Assembly (NCBI RefSeq): GCF_032854445.1
Contig: NC_088302.1
Coordinates: forward strand, 30,225,979 to 30,289,978
Direction: 5' to 3'
DNA from: Liolophura sinensis
Taxonomy: Eukaryota; Mollusca; Polyplacophora; Chitonida; Chitonidae
DNA: 64,000 nucleotides
Shown: positions 1 through 10,443 of the stretch, piece after piece
Position numbering within the stretch: the stretch's first letter is position 1
Layout of the letters: the number at the start of each line of letters is the position of its first letter
Made by a program: the position numbers and the translations under genes
Notes under the pieces: generated by a model
What the model was told of the DNA's origin: nothing
Databases searched by the model: none
Seen by the model: the letters and a program-made list of their open reading frames with translations, nothing else

Positions 1-1503
1 ATACTAGGGATGGACACAGTACTTAGTGAAGCCGTAAGTGTGAACTGTCTTGGCTGAGTCGGGGAGTCACATCGGGAAGGGGCTGGTGGTGTGGGGACGG
101 ATGGTACTCTAAGCTCTGGACGTTTGGGCTCTGGCTGGGTCCCAGGGGAGATAGACTTTGGTCTCTGTCGTTTTCGAGGGACCGGATCTTTACTGCTCTC
201 CGCAACTCCCTTCACTGACAAATCCAAGAATGATATCTGGGTAGAGCCTTTACTTGGCGGTACTCCTCGTGGCAGATTTGCCAGACCTTGGGTTGGCCCT
301 GTAGAATGTACCGTACGGTTAACGTGGACAGCATCAGGTTTGTGGACAAACAGCCGCCTGACCACAGGCCTTGTTGATGATGACAGTTCCTCACCGCCAA
401 GATTTACCTGTGAAGCAGAAAAGGAAACAAAAACCAACTATTTATTATAACATATTATTTATTACTGCATGGTTCTGATTCTTGCCAGCGAAAAGTTCTG
501 CGCTTCGTTCACCTGAAATCCACTGGACTACAACATGGAAATTTGTCTGCATCAATATGTACAACAGGCATCTCAGCTGAGCTGGAAAACCTTGGAAAAA
601 TAATCCTATGCATTTTAATGGACTTGCTGCATACATTTACTTTGATTATATTATTATATGTGTTATCTATGTCTGTCAATTTACAAATCATGTCACGTGA
701 TTTTATCTAAATTAAAAAGGTGCTATCACTTTTGAAATGCCCATTTCTAGTTTAGACACAGGATTATATACTTGTCATTGATTTAAATTTGGACTGAAAT
801 GGTTTTGGTTGTAACTGAAGACTCTAAATTGCTCTTTTAATCTGAACTTTAATTTTCGAAAATGGTTGTGTATTTGTGTACATAAAAGCCAGGAATTTTG
901 CGATCATATTATAAGTAAGAGGCAACACCTTTATAGACAGACCTGAACTAAATGCACTATGTCTGACAGATGAAACTTTGTCTCTTACATAAACACAAAG
1001 TGAGCCTACCTGGTCAGACCTGTGGTATTCTGCCCGAGGGTGAGAGTTCCGGGCTTGCCGCGAGCCATGGTACTGGCGCTGTACAGAGGGGTCAGAGTAC
1101 ACAGGGCTCTGATACCAGTCCACCTCCTCCATAACTCTGGGGACAAACAGCCTGAGGGTGAGCATTCCAGGCCTGCCGTGACCCATGGTACTGGCGCTGT
1201 ACAGAGGGGTCAGAGTACACAGGGCTCTGATACCAGTCACCTCCTCCATAACTCTGGGGACAAACAACCTGGGGGTGAGTGTTCCAGGCCTGCTGCGAGC
1301 CATGGTACTGGCGCTGAACAGAGGGGTCAGGATGTGTAGGGCTCTGATACCAGTCACCTCCATAACTCTGGGGACAAGCAACCTGGGGGTGAGTGTTCCA
1401 GGCCTGCCGTGAACTACGGTACTGCGGCAGTACATTGGGGTCAGGGTACACAGGGTTCTGATACAGTCACCTTTTCCATAACCCTGAGGATATAGGCCTA
1501 CAG

Positions 1504-1575
<72 letters not shown>

Positions 1576-3104
1576 ATATATATACGTGTGAGAAAACTGT
1601 TTGCAGGACTTATATATATAGTGTATATATATATACAGTATATATGATAAAATTATCCCCTTTTTTTTTTGCTTTTTATATGTATGTACATTTCAACTGT
1701 TTTATAGTTAATTTCAGTCATGAACAAACGGGGTACGGAGACATTCAAAGATCGATGCCAAAAATATACCGTGGGGAATTCGGATTTTTTCAACGGAGTA
1801 GTGAACATCTAGCACACAAAGTATGACAGTGCATATACCGTATAGGCTTACCTGATAGTAGTTGTAGGGGTGTCTTGGATAGTCACGTGCCCCCCGTGGG
1901 TGGATATGATGGTAGTAAGGGGGCATCCTAGGATAAGATGTACGATTCCAAGGAGTGTCGAAATCGACATGTCGTCTTGTTTGGTACTGCTGTGGACCAG
2001 ATCGATCTGATCCAACCCACTGTGGAAAAGAAAACAATGATATCGAATATGTTGACAATTAAGTCGACCAATGTAATACTGGCAGTGACTTTTCAAAGTG
2101 AAAACCACGACTAGGAATTATATAAATTAATTACAATATATATACGACATTGCACCATAAAACTGTCGTTTCTGATTTCAAAAACAAGGCATTTTCTCTA
2201 CTTGACTCTGAAATAATTATGAATTGATGTGTATGCCGACTATACTTGTAGAATAACGTTGTAAGGCTATCGTTGTTTAAACTCTGATTTATCTAGACGT
2301 TGTTTATAAAAAAAAAAAAACTCCGCCAAGATGTGAAAGACACTCTGCCTCAGTTTCCATCACGTCCGCGCTGGAACAATAGCTACAACAACAACAATAT
2401 AGATGCGGACGTTCTTTGAATTTATGCCGAGTTAATATAAAGACAAATATATGTAGTATGAATGTCTTCACTTATTTACGATCCCCTTATGAATGTCTGC
2501 ACCTTTATTTTATAGTTATTCCACTTTTGTTAGGGTCCCGAGGAAAATCTGGGATCGGAATATACAAGATAGTCAGGCACATCCATCACATCGTTACTGT
2601 TAGGTCTAACCAGCTTAACAATCAAACATTTAACATTAGTCTCACATTTATTGTTGGGTTGTTAAGTATGTTTTCAGTGGTTTTCATGAGGAATCTCAGC
2701 ACACTGTTTGCGTAAAGTTGTCAGATCCTTGTTAGCTGAAATTATTCCTGTGCCATTGACTATTTTCCGTACAAAACACCGAGTAACTAAACGTTGACCA
2801 CACGTAGATTTGGATGTATTCCTGAACCCGTAATACTTTTGTTATTTAGATGGACAAAATATTTTATTTTCGACTGATCTACATCACTAAGGATAGTTCT
2901 GAAAGATCATCTAGAGATGTGAATGTCAGATTCACAAATTAAGCCTAGCCTTTTGTCTGTAACCTCGAGCTAGGTAAAATGCAAAGTAAACAATGAGCAA
3001 TATCATTCATTTCATATTCTATTAACGTGAAAATTTGATGTTAATATGGATTAACCTATATGATACTTAGTCGCACTGACCTTTCGTGCATCATTTGATT
3101 CCAT
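1..3104 (-). CDS. Host gene of unknown function, 5' part (four exons, continues past the left edge)
   Basis: I do not recognise this protein. Four coding exons join in phase 0 on the minus strand: 3104-3081 (starts ATGGAATCAAATG, donor GTCAGT), 2019-1852, 1483-1010 and 407-1, the last still open at the window edge. Each boundary has an AG acceptor and GT donor. Exon 2 (56 codons) is rich in Tyr, His, Pro and Arg. Exon 3 (158 codons) is a tandem repeat. Exon 4 (about 135 codons) is Ser/Pro-rich and carries a basic cluster (PRKRQRPK) that could be a nuclear localisation signal. The composition suggests a largely disordered protein. The exon 1 assignment rests on the conserved donor and phase match only and is less certain than exons 2-4. 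No domain is visible. Confidence 0.6.
1010..1483 (-). repeat. Exon made of four tandem 114-118 bp units (39-codon repeat)
   Basis: Units start near 1036, 1154, 1271 and 1385, giving spacings of 118, 117 and 114 bp; the usual unit is 117 bp. Read on the minus strand one frame gives a Tyr/Gln/Trp repeat with a recurring core DWYQSPVYSDPSVQRQYHG. The exon is open from its acceptor to its donor, but a one-base loss near 1464 and a one-base gain near 1120 put the middle of the exon in a different frame from its two ends. Confidence 0.8.
1507..1650. repeat. AT dinucleotide microsatellite
   Basis: A long uninterrupted (TA)n run covers about 1507-1584, followed by shorter interrupted TA runs to about 1650. 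It lies in the intron between exons 2 and 3 of the left host gene. Confidence 0.95.
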
Positions 3105-3335
3105 TTCTGATGATGGTTTCTGTCAAAAATCGCTACTAAGATCAGATTTAAGAGAGCGAGCTTAAAACCGTGTGGTTTTCACTTCCATATCTTTGAGAAA
3201 TGGCAACACTCTCGCTTCTAATTTATGACGTCATAAAGATCCGACGTCATCTCACGCGCTTAACGTCATCGCTCTCCATTCAAAGAATGTTTCGTCGTCA
3301 TTTCAGCATGACGGCATGATAATCACCCGTTAGAC
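2210..3335. repeat. Segmental duplication, copy A (holds first exon and promoter of the left gene)
   Basis: This block aligns collinearly with 4487-5625 over about 1.1 kb, with small indels and clear substitutions. Anchors shared in order include ATCACGTCCGCGCTGGAAC, the stretch around the exon 1 donor (CTTTCGTGCATCATTTGA on the plus strand), ACCGTGTGGTTTT-like bases, and a cluster of ACGTCA sites at the end. Confidence 0.8.
3105..3335 (-). promoter_or_regulatory. Candidate promoter with cyclic-AMP-response-element-like sites
   Basis: Directly upstream (on the minus strand) of the first ATG of the left gene there is a perfect palindromic TGACGTCA at 3226-3233, and further ACGTCA cores at 3244-3249 and 3263-3268. 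The same cluster survives in the duplicated copy at 5542-5615. TGACGTCA is the consensus for CREB/ATF factors. No TATA box is obvious. Promoter function is inferred from position and conservation. Confidence 0.45.
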
Positions 3336-3504
3336 TTGTCTGGATCCCTGCCCTGACCTCAGATGGCGCAAATCGCTTTAGCATATTCAACGTGCGCAGA
3401 ATACGTTAGGAACCAGACTACAGTTAGACAGGAATATCTTCCTATTAGCTGACTAGGTCTCATACATCCGGCCCATACATGACCTATCGGTCGGAGACCG
3501 CTGA

Positions 3505-3745
3505 TTCTCTTTATTTATTTATTTGATTTGTGTTTTACGCCGTACTGCAGAATATTTCACTTATACGGCAGGTAAGTCGGCAGGGCAGAGCCTGAGGGAA
3601 ACCCACGACCATCCACAGGTTGCTCGCAGACCTTCTCATGTAATAAGGCTGGGGAGGAAGCCAGCATGGGCTGGACTGGAACTCACAGCGGTCGCATTCG
3701 TCGGAGGCACGCCGATTCTAGGAGAACCAAGCTTAAGTCCCTGGG
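3505..3745 (-). mobile_element. tRNA-derived SINE copy, degenerate
   Basis: The tail comes first (TTTATTTATTTATTTGAT, then GTGTTTTACGCCGTACT), followed by the core (AACCCACGACCATCCACAG, GGAAGCCAGCATG) and part of the tRNA-like head (ACTCACAGCGGTCGCATT). The element is therefore in minus orientation. Compared with the full copy at 26788 the distal end of the head is diverged. Confidence 0.85.
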
Positions 3746-4486
3746 TGATATAGGCACCTATGATGTAGCCCGTGCAATTATAAGATATGGAACGCATTAT
3801 CAGAATTCAAATCAAAGAATTCAAATCAAAGAATTCAAATCAAAGTATATTTATGGAATGTCAGGGGTAAATAACATGGGCCGATACGAGGTCAGGGTAC
3901 AACATACATACATACATTAGTAAACATTCCACTGCTTGGAAAATACAAACATAGTAAAGCCACTGACACGATGGCCACTTAACGGTATGGAGAACACCAG
4001 AGTGTCCTGGGTAAAACAGCCACCTTTGGCAAGTTGTTGACGAACTTTCCCACATGTGAGACATTATACATGTTGGTGGGAATTAAGTGGTCTTTAACGA
4101 AGGTACGAGCCATAATAGATACCACATACGACTGATCGGTACTTAATGATTTTTCCATCAGGTGTAGAATTGCAGAAGAAAAGGAGAAAACACAAAAAAA
4201 CACTGATTTCTGTTGAAATTTTTGTCTAGTCTAACTCACCCTATTCACAGTAGGTCATGGAATATAAAAAAAAAACAACTAAGGCGTACTTGTAAGAAAA
4301 TGGTTTATTATATACAGAAATATATTCAAATCACAAAAAGGGTTTATATTTGGCGCATTTGTCACTGTATTTGTGTTACCATAACCTGAACAGAAATCAT
4401 CAACTGAACAAACAAACTACAAGTTATAGTACCATGTTTAGGAAGAATGAAACAGGTGTATTAGAAATTTAAAGTAAAAGAAAGTC
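3746..4486. other. Gene-free spacer with a 14-bp triplet repeat
   Basis: I see no gene here. The unit GAATTCAAATCAAA is repeated three times exactly at 3803-3844. The rest is AT-rich sequence without supported reading frames or splice-bounded exons. Confidence 0.6.
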
Positions 4487-5625
4487 AAAATAATCATGGA
4501 CTATTGTGTATGTCGACTAAGCCATATATATTTATAGAATGATATTTTAAGGTTATTGTTGTTTAAAATCTGATTTATCAGACGTTTTGATGTAGAATAT
4601 ATTTAAGAAAATAATAAACTCGGCCAACAAGTGAAAGATATTCTGTCTGAATTTCTATCACGTCCGCGCTGGAACAATAACCACAACGGATGCGGATGTT
4701 CTTTGAATTAATTATTCATGAATAGTTAATATAAAGACAAATATTAGTGTGAATGTCTGCAGCTTTACTTATATTCCCCTTTTGAGTAAACAAGAGATAT
4801 CAGGAAAACCTATAGCATCGGGAAATACAAGATATAGTTCGGGCAAATCCTTCTGGTAAAATGTATACCGGTACAAGATATCAAACTGCTAACCATCTTA
4901 ACGACAAAAACATCGAACACTGGTTTCAGATTTATTGAAGTGCATTATTAGTGATTTCGACAAATTATCATAGTACACTGTTTGCGTAAAGTATTCCTGT
5001 CCCTATTAACTGAAATTATGTTTGTGTCAATGACGATTTGGAGAATAAAAGGTTGAGTACCGGTAACTAACAAAAAATAACATTGACCACATGCAGACTT
5101 CGAGGTACTCCCTAGCCGGTAATACTTTTGCTTAAAGGTTAAGTTTAGATGGAAAAAGTATTTATTCTGTTTCAGTGACTATAGAGTATCGACTGATCTA
5201 CATCACTAAAGCTAATTTTCAAAGATCAAGTAGGGAAGTGAATGTCTGATTTACTAAAGTAAACATAACCTTTTGTTTGGATCAGTAACCTCGAGGAAAA
5301 GTGCAAAGTAAAAGATGGACATTATCAGGCATTTCATATTTTATCAACTTGATGGAAAGTCGATGTTAATATGGATTATCATGTATCATAATTAGTTGCA
5401 CTAACCTTTCGTGCATCATTTGACTTGATTTCGACTGATGATGCCAAAAATCACTGTTTTCGCTCAGATTTAAAAGAGCGAACTTCAAACCGTGTGGTTT
5501 TGACTTCCATATTCCTTGAGAAATGGCATGCATAAAGGTCCGACGTCACCTCACGCGTCATACGTCATCTCCCTCCTTTAAAAGAATGTTGTGACCTAAT
5601 TTTTGCATGACGTCACGCTAATCAG
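4487..5625. repeat. Segmental duplication, copy B
   Basis: Second copy of the block at 2210-3335. It keeps the first-exon donor (minus strand, exon end at 5406 followed by GTTAGT) and three ACGTCA cores including TGACGTCA at 5608-5615. The ATG used as the start in copy A is not preserved, because the bases around 5418-5428 differ. It may be a duplicated alternative promoter or a decaying copy. Confidence 0.75.
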
Positions 5626-6464
5626 ACTTACCTTTCCACCTATCATTAATAATGACTTCGATACCCTTGATGCAGTACGCACTCAAAGATATGGAGTATC
5701 GTATCGGAATTCAGATTAATGTTTTAGGGTACTTTCTTCATGGAGTGTCAGTAATAAAAAAAATTGGTTGACATGCCATTACAATAAAGCCACCGTGTTT
5801 CTTTACGTTTTGTGTACATGTTTCCTTTCATTGTTATTTAATGCAGTTTCACCCAATTTGGTTATGTGAGACACCATACAACCTACTATCCGTCCAGCTA
5901 TTACATATACATTTGAAACAGCACGAAGCATATGGTCTCGTCTCGCCCAGTTATACCCGCATTGTTGTAAAATGTGATTCCATCTGAATAACCTGATTAT
6001 CGTTGTCCCAACATGCTCTCATACCGAGGCAATATTTCAACATGCTCACATCAGCCTCAAACATCAATTACCGAGTAATTCTCATGTGACAACACATGTA
6101 GGCAAGGTGCGATAAAACCAAACGATGGTTAACCTATCCACACTGAAAACAAGCCAAAGAAATGTAATGCTGCAACAAACAACTGACAGCCATTATCGAT
6201 AATAGCTTAAAGCGTTACTCTGACTCACTGAGTTAATATTTGTTATAATCAGGGGGTAATGAAAGAGAAACTATATCGCACAATGTCATACCCTTAGTAG
6301 GCCTATACACGTACCACAGAAATTTAATATATTATGGTGATGCTCAATTAATAGTAATAACATCACAGTCTGCTTAATGGGAGGGAAGGTAGAATTTCCG
6401 GTAAACGCAATGATTATGAGAGGGAGGGATCATCACAATGCCATCTGATCAATGGATAACATCA
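5626..6464. other. Gene-free host DNA flanking the Polinton
   Basis: AT-rich sequence with stops in all frames. I see no exon with splice signals and no recognised repeat. It ends at the AAGAT target-site copy. Confidence 0.6.
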
Positions 6465-6469
6465 AAGAT
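6465..6469 (+). repeat. Polinton target-site duplication, left copy (AAGAT)
   Basis: AAGAT directly precedes the left terminal inverted repeat, and the same five bases directly follow the right one (20744-20748). Polintons usually duplicate 6 bp, so one base may have been lost or the end assignment may be off by one. Confidence 0.7.
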
Positions 6470-6520
6470 AGTAGTAGGTGGAGTATAGGTTCTGGCACAC
6501 CCTCTATTTGGTAAATAGAG
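6470..6520 (+). repeat. Left terminal inverted repeat of the Polinton (51 bp)
   Basis: It is the exact reverse complement of 20693-20743; identity stops after position 6520. Its inner end is itself a hairpin: CTCTATTT (6502-6509), a GGT loop, then AAATAGAG (6513-6520). Confidence 0.95.
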
Positions 6521-6704
6521 TTACCTGCATATGGCGCCGGGCTCTACGCACTTCTAAGGAATCTCTGCAACTTTCGACAGTTTCGGGGGCAGAGAGACCT
6601 TACCAAGGGGTGTTGTAGATGGCCCAAAGGTAGTGGGATGTGTCAGCCCCAATTAACCCCCCTAACGGTGGGTCGTTAGCGCAAAAAATTAATTTTTTAA
6701 ATGA

Positions 6705-6902
6705 TTAATTGGTAAAAGGCTGAGCTATAAACCAGGCCTTTTGCTTTTTTGGACCATGGGTTCGAACCCCACACCGGGCAGAATTTTTTTTACCCCAAAT
6801 CCAGCCAAAGGGGGTATTTTTGACAGGTAAAATTTTGAATCAACAGCCCACAGACCAGTACACTGTTTCAAAGTGTATTAATATTATATGTATGTATACT
6901 AG
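6705..6902 (+). repeat. Sub-terminal direct repeat, copy 1, with tRNA-like B box
   Basis: Near-identical to 7109-7350 apart from a roughly 44-bp insertion in copy 2. It contains GGTTCGAACCC, a perfect match to the pol III B-box consensus, followed by CACACCGGGCA, and ends with TCAAAGTGTATTAATATTA. No coding potential is seen. Confidence 0.85.
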
Positions 6903-7108
6903 TAGTATAAAGAACAAAATATAGGCCCCAGCCCCAGCCGAGGGTCTGATGGCTATCGAAATTTCTTATTAGGTATACAGCGAATACAATGAATAATCAT
7001 GGGATCTCCCACGATGGAAACGACCAGCCAGCCTATTGGGGCGAAGTTAGTCGGCACGGTGCAAGACTTGCGAGGCTACAAAGAAGTCACCAACAGCATG
7101 GGTGGTGG

Positions 7109-7350
7109 TTAATTGGTAACAGGTTGAGCTATAAACCAGGCCTTTTGCTTTTTTGGACCATGGGTTCGAACCCCACACCGGGCAGAATTTTTTTTACCCC
7201 CGCCAGGCTACCAGGCTAGCCAAACATCCGTCCAGTTGGACGGGCAATCCAGCCAAAGGGGGTATTTTTGACGGGTAAAATTTTTAATCAACAGCCCACA
7301 GACCAGTACACTGTTTCAAAGTGTATTAATATTATATGTATGTTTACTAG
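7109..7350 (+). repeat. Sub-terminal direct repeat, copy 2, with A- and B-box-like motifs
   Basis: Same unit as copy 1. Here an A-box-like TGGTTAATTGG (7106-7116) precedes the B box (about 7162-7172). The extra segment near 7201-7246 contains short inverted pieces (GTCC-AGTT-GGAC). Bases flanking the boxes do not form an acceptor stem, so a working tRNA is unlikely; a tRNA-derived fossil is the best guess. Confidence 0.75.
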
Positions 7351-7640
7351 ATTGTGAATATTTTTCTAACATGTAGGTTTACAAAGTGTATTCAGATGAC
7401 AGAAATGATGTTTGACATGCACTACTGTGCCCACAGTTAATTTCTCGACATAGATAGTACATGTATTTGAATTGTTTTTTAAAAAGTTTATTTCTACCTA
7501 CTGTGACTTAGGCGCTCAAAAACGTATGGTGCCACTACTCTTTTAGTGAGTGTCTCAGAGCGATGTATACTGTATTCTGATTTGGTTCCGCTGCATGTGA
7601 AGTAGTGTAACAAGTTCCCCCTGGGCACCTCCCCAGGACA
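7351..7640. other. Non-coding stretch of the Polinton left arm
   Basis: AT-rich sequence between the direct repeats and the first gene. I see no reading frame or motif to report. Confidence 0.5.
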
Positions 7641-8278
7641 TCATTTGGAAAGAGCGTTTTTCAGCTCTTGCCGAGCTAGTTTTCGGCCGCGATCTATAAG
7701 CTGTTTTTTCGTGCTTTCATCGATCTCTACGGCGTTGAATGCCTTACGACACTTAGCGCGTATCTCATGCTTCAGATTAGAGTAGTTCTTGAGCTCCTGA
7801 ACGACTTGCTTGAACTCTACGTCCGAAATAACACCATCAGATAATGTCGTAGATACCTGCGCACGGATGCTGTTAAGTTTGGCCTCGGCCAACAGCCGTA
7901 TATCGTTATGTTTCTTGGCCTTTGCGTGAAGTCGGCGGCTAACGATTTCCGGCGACATTTAAGACACCGCAGGCTAGGGCCGCAGCTTCCATGGCCAAGA
8001 CAGCAGGGGCTGCAATTATTGTTGTGAGTAGTCCCACGCCTGCAACCCCTAGTCTCAAACCGGCCGTGAGCATGGCCGAATCAAGGGCCTCGGCGGCTAA
8101 GACACCGCTCCAGTACTTTTTGTACAGGGCCCGGCGGAGATCTCGCTCAGATTCAAGCTGCCTCTGTATTTCGCTGATATACGCCCTCAGGGTGGTTTTC
8201 AACCATCGGTGCGGTCGGGGTCAAGGGGTGGTCATCCGTCGGCTCTTCATCCGTGATCGCTGGGTACAGTCGTCCCAT
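7641..8278 (-). pseudogene. Broken Polinton gene: hydrophobic segment followed by an EF-hand-like helical tail
   Basis: Three overlapping minus-strand frames look like pieces of one protein. The N-terminal piece starts with ATG at 8278 and includes HPEGVYQ, ending in a stop at 8153. The middle piece (frame 8202-7939) has a charged helix and then an Ala/Gly/Val-rich hydrophobic stretch of about 40 residues. The C-terminal piece (7958-7641, 105 residues) is helical and carries LSDGVISDVEF, which resembles an EF-hand loop but lacks the first acidic ligands. I recall this architecture from other animal Polintons, function unknown. On that view there are frameshifts near 8190 and near 7950. The alternative is three short overlapping genes. 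Confidence 0.6.
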
Positions 8279-8288
8279 ATTGCTCGTC

Positions 8289-8906
8289 CTACGAATCAAT
8301 AACGTCGGTAAACTCTAAATCGTCATCGGGAATACTAACACGAAAGCTGCGAAGGCGTATACCGGACTCTAAATAGATTTTCTCAAGATTGATATCGCGC
8401 CCTGCAAAGACCCGTATATCCTCGAGAGAGCTCCGGATGACTGGGTCGCCCTGGGCCGGTGATTTGATCATAAGTCTGAGCTCCTTTCCATTGTGCTCTG
8501 CAGGCCACTTTACTCTCACCCCGTTAATCAAGGAGGAACGGCGCTGAGAGTCCGCGCCAAGTATGATGTTGAAGATAAGTATAGATCCAGGATTTATTTC
8601 TAACATGGACATAGATGGGACGTGCGCTGTAAGAAATTCGGCCTCTACACCATCCGCCGCAGCTAGTGTGTAGATACCTGCACCTGGTCTACTACCCCGA
8701 GTTACTATACAGCCGTTGTTTGGCATCCACGACACGAAATAGGTTCCGCAGTTGAAAACTTTTTTCACTTCGCCACTAACGCCCCTGAAGATCGGGACCG
8801 TCATCGGGGTCACCTTCAAATCTACAACCCAAGTGGGGTCGCGAGCTCTGGTAAGAACAAAGCGGTCTTCAAAGCGAATTAATGAGAGTTTTTGTTCTTC
8901 AATCAC
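8289..8906 (-). CDS. Polinton protein of unknown function, 205 residues
   Basis: The frame is intact from ATG to stop. The protein looks rich in beta strands, with no transmembrane segment, no Cys cluster and no catalytic motif that I can name. Its ATG overlaps the stop of the upstream gene (8903-9454) by 4 bp, so the two were probably expressed together. It could be a minor structural or receptor-contact protein, but this rests only on its position next to the likely virion gene. Confidence 0.7.
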   Translation of the reverse strand: MIEEQKLSLIRFEDRFVLTRARDPTWVVDLKVTPMTVPIFRGVSGEVKKVFNCGTYFVSWMPNNGCIVTRGSRPGAGIYTLAAADGVEAEFLTAHVPSMSMLEINPGSILIFNIILGADSQRRSSLINGVRVKWPAEHNGKELRLMIKSPAQGDPVIRSSLEDIRVFAGRDINLEKIYLESGIRLRSFRVSIPDDDLEFTDVIDS

Positions 8907-9454
8907 CTCAGAAGTAGTGTTGAACCGCCACCGAAATCTGAGGTTATTCTCACGTTTTCTGAGGTGCTCAGTTCATCCAAATGGACGAAGACTTCTTTGT
9001 GTGTGGCCAAGTTAGGTAGATTTTCACCCTCCATAGTCCCCCCTATGGGCGCAATCCCGTCGGAGAACCCTAAGATGGGGCAAGCTCCGAGCGATATGGT
9101 GGTATTTCTAAGGAGGGTAAGGACTAAGCGACCCGTGGCTTCATTCAATCCCAGAGAAACCCCATGCGGGCGGAATATGTCCTTGTCCAGCGTACAGACA
9201 TTGTAGTAGCCCGTCGGCACTTCAACATGTTTGCCATTGCTTGTGCCAATTCTAAGGCAGAATCCCACTCCGGTGGTGATATTCACCCAGGCTGGGTAGA
9301 ATGTTATCTCGCGAAGGGCGGTTTTAAGGCGGCCGTTGAGGTTGTTAAGGGCATGAGGCAGCGTGTGCTGTGCCCCATTTAGAATGTTAGACAATGTGAT
9401 GAACATTTTAGCTACGATGAACAGCGAGGCGTACAGGTTCAAAAGGGAGGCCAC
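8903..9454 (-). CDS. Polinton predicted structural protein (minor capsid or fibre-like), 183 residues
   Basis: The frame is intact. A short hydrophobic leader of about 16 residues precedes a second Met (MFITLSN). The pattern that follows, a short strand MFITLSN, an Asn/Leu-rich segment and then ALREITFYPAWVNI, resembles a protein recurrent in invertebrate Polinton-like elements in which a leading beta strand is followed by a tryptophan-containing strand. No enzyme motif is visible. A virion role is inferred from that resemblance and from the conserved company it keeps. The true start could be the second Met (about 9406) rather than 9454. Confidence 0.6.
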   Translation of the reverse strand: MASLLNLYASLFIVAKMFITLSNILNGAQHTLPHALNNLNGRLKTALREITFYPAWVNITTGVGFCLRIGTSNGKHVEVPTGYYNVCTLDKDIFRPHGVSLGLNEATGRLVLTLLRNTTISLGACPILGFSDGIAPIGGTMEGENLPNLATHKEVFVHLDELSTSENVRITSDFGGGSTLLLR

Positions 9455-9557
9455 TTACAAGGCCGGGGTATTTCATAGTATCCAAACCCACGCAGAGCAG
9501 CTCACATGATTTGACATCTACATCGATAAAAAGAAGGCCTTTCCAGTCCAGTTCCAT

Positions 9558-10443
9558 GTGTATTACCAAGTTAGGGGGGTCTTGGAAGAGATCCAGGCCC
9601 CCCTGCCGCAAGACAGAGCGTGGGCGACATTCGAAAACCGCTACGACAAGAGGGCCTATGAGAGGATTTGTAGGGAGTTCCGCGTAGATGCGCACACAGA
9701 CTGGAGGCGCGGTGGGGTGAATCACGGCCTCGGAGTGGCATATTACTATATCACGAGAACAGCCCCATTGGCGATGGGACCTTCGATCCGAAGGTCGTTC
9801 TCTAGAAAGTCAACAGCGCTCCACGTCGACTACATCGAGCAGGACGCCGAGGAGGCTTGGGCGGCGTTCATTGTCGACACATCCCAAGGATTCACGCAGC
9901 CGGGCGTAGAGCGCCTAAACGATTCCATCCGAACATACGTGTGGGCTATTCTAGGCGCCCAAGCGCAAACAAGGGCGCGTATTCTAGGCACGGGCACAGC
10001 TTTCGACGCGCAAAAACAGTTTGTCGCGAACGTTGAAGACGCTATTTCCTCTCCGATCGACCTTCCGTCTGCCATCAAACGCTACCAGGACGTGCTACAG
10101 TATGCCGGGAGCGCTGTAGACTTTGTGTATGGCATAGGCCTATATATGGCCCCCACAACTTCAACAACAAAATCGTCGTGGCCACAGAGGACCAGAAGCT
10201 AGGCGCCAATGAGGGTGTGAACGACAAAGTGTCGCCCACTTTGCACAAGCGCGCACCTTCCCACGGGATCGTTGAGCCACAAGAAAGCGTCCCACCACCC
10301 ACCGCGCGTTCAGCATGTTGCTGCCGCCGGAGGCAAAGAAGAACCCTTATTTCCAAAGCAAAAGAATCACGATGCGGAGAAGACAGCCATCGTCGTCGCT
10401 GGGATTGGTATCGGCTTACTGCTGCTGTGGACTATGCGTTAGA
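9558..10443 (+). pseudogene. Broken conserved Polinton protein with C-terminal membrane anchor
   Basis: The first frame (9558-10202) is a long, well preserved sequence with GVAYYYI, HVDYIEQD, GTAFDAQKQF and QYAGSAVDF, all of which I recognise as recurrent in animal Polintons; its function is not established. The reading then has to move to a second frame near 10180-10200 and back to the first near 10300. It ends with a single transmembrane segment (IVVAGIGIGLLLLW) and a stop at 10441-10443. There is no in-frame ATG at the front: the frame opens after a TGA at 9507, so the N-terminus is also damaged or starts elsewhere. It is the only plus-strand gene in the left half and its end overlaps the end of the gene at 10416-11552. 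Confidence 0.7.

Noticed and set aside
2210..5625. The pair of 1.1-kb direct repeats as retrotransposon LTRs
   Set aside because: There are no TG...CA ends, no primer-binding site, no retroelement coding sequence between them, and the repeats span a host exon and promoter.
7106..7180. Possible functional tRNA gene
   Set aside because: The boxes are present, but the expected acceptor stem does not pair and the anticodon loop is not standard.
6989..7219. 76-codon plus-strand frame in the Polinton left arm
   Set aside because: Half of it lies in the non-coding direct repeat and no similar frame exists in copy 1.
9408..9725. 105-codon minus-strand frame
   Set aside because: It is antisense to the well preserved plus-strand Polinton gene at 9558-10443 and shows no recognisable protein sequence.
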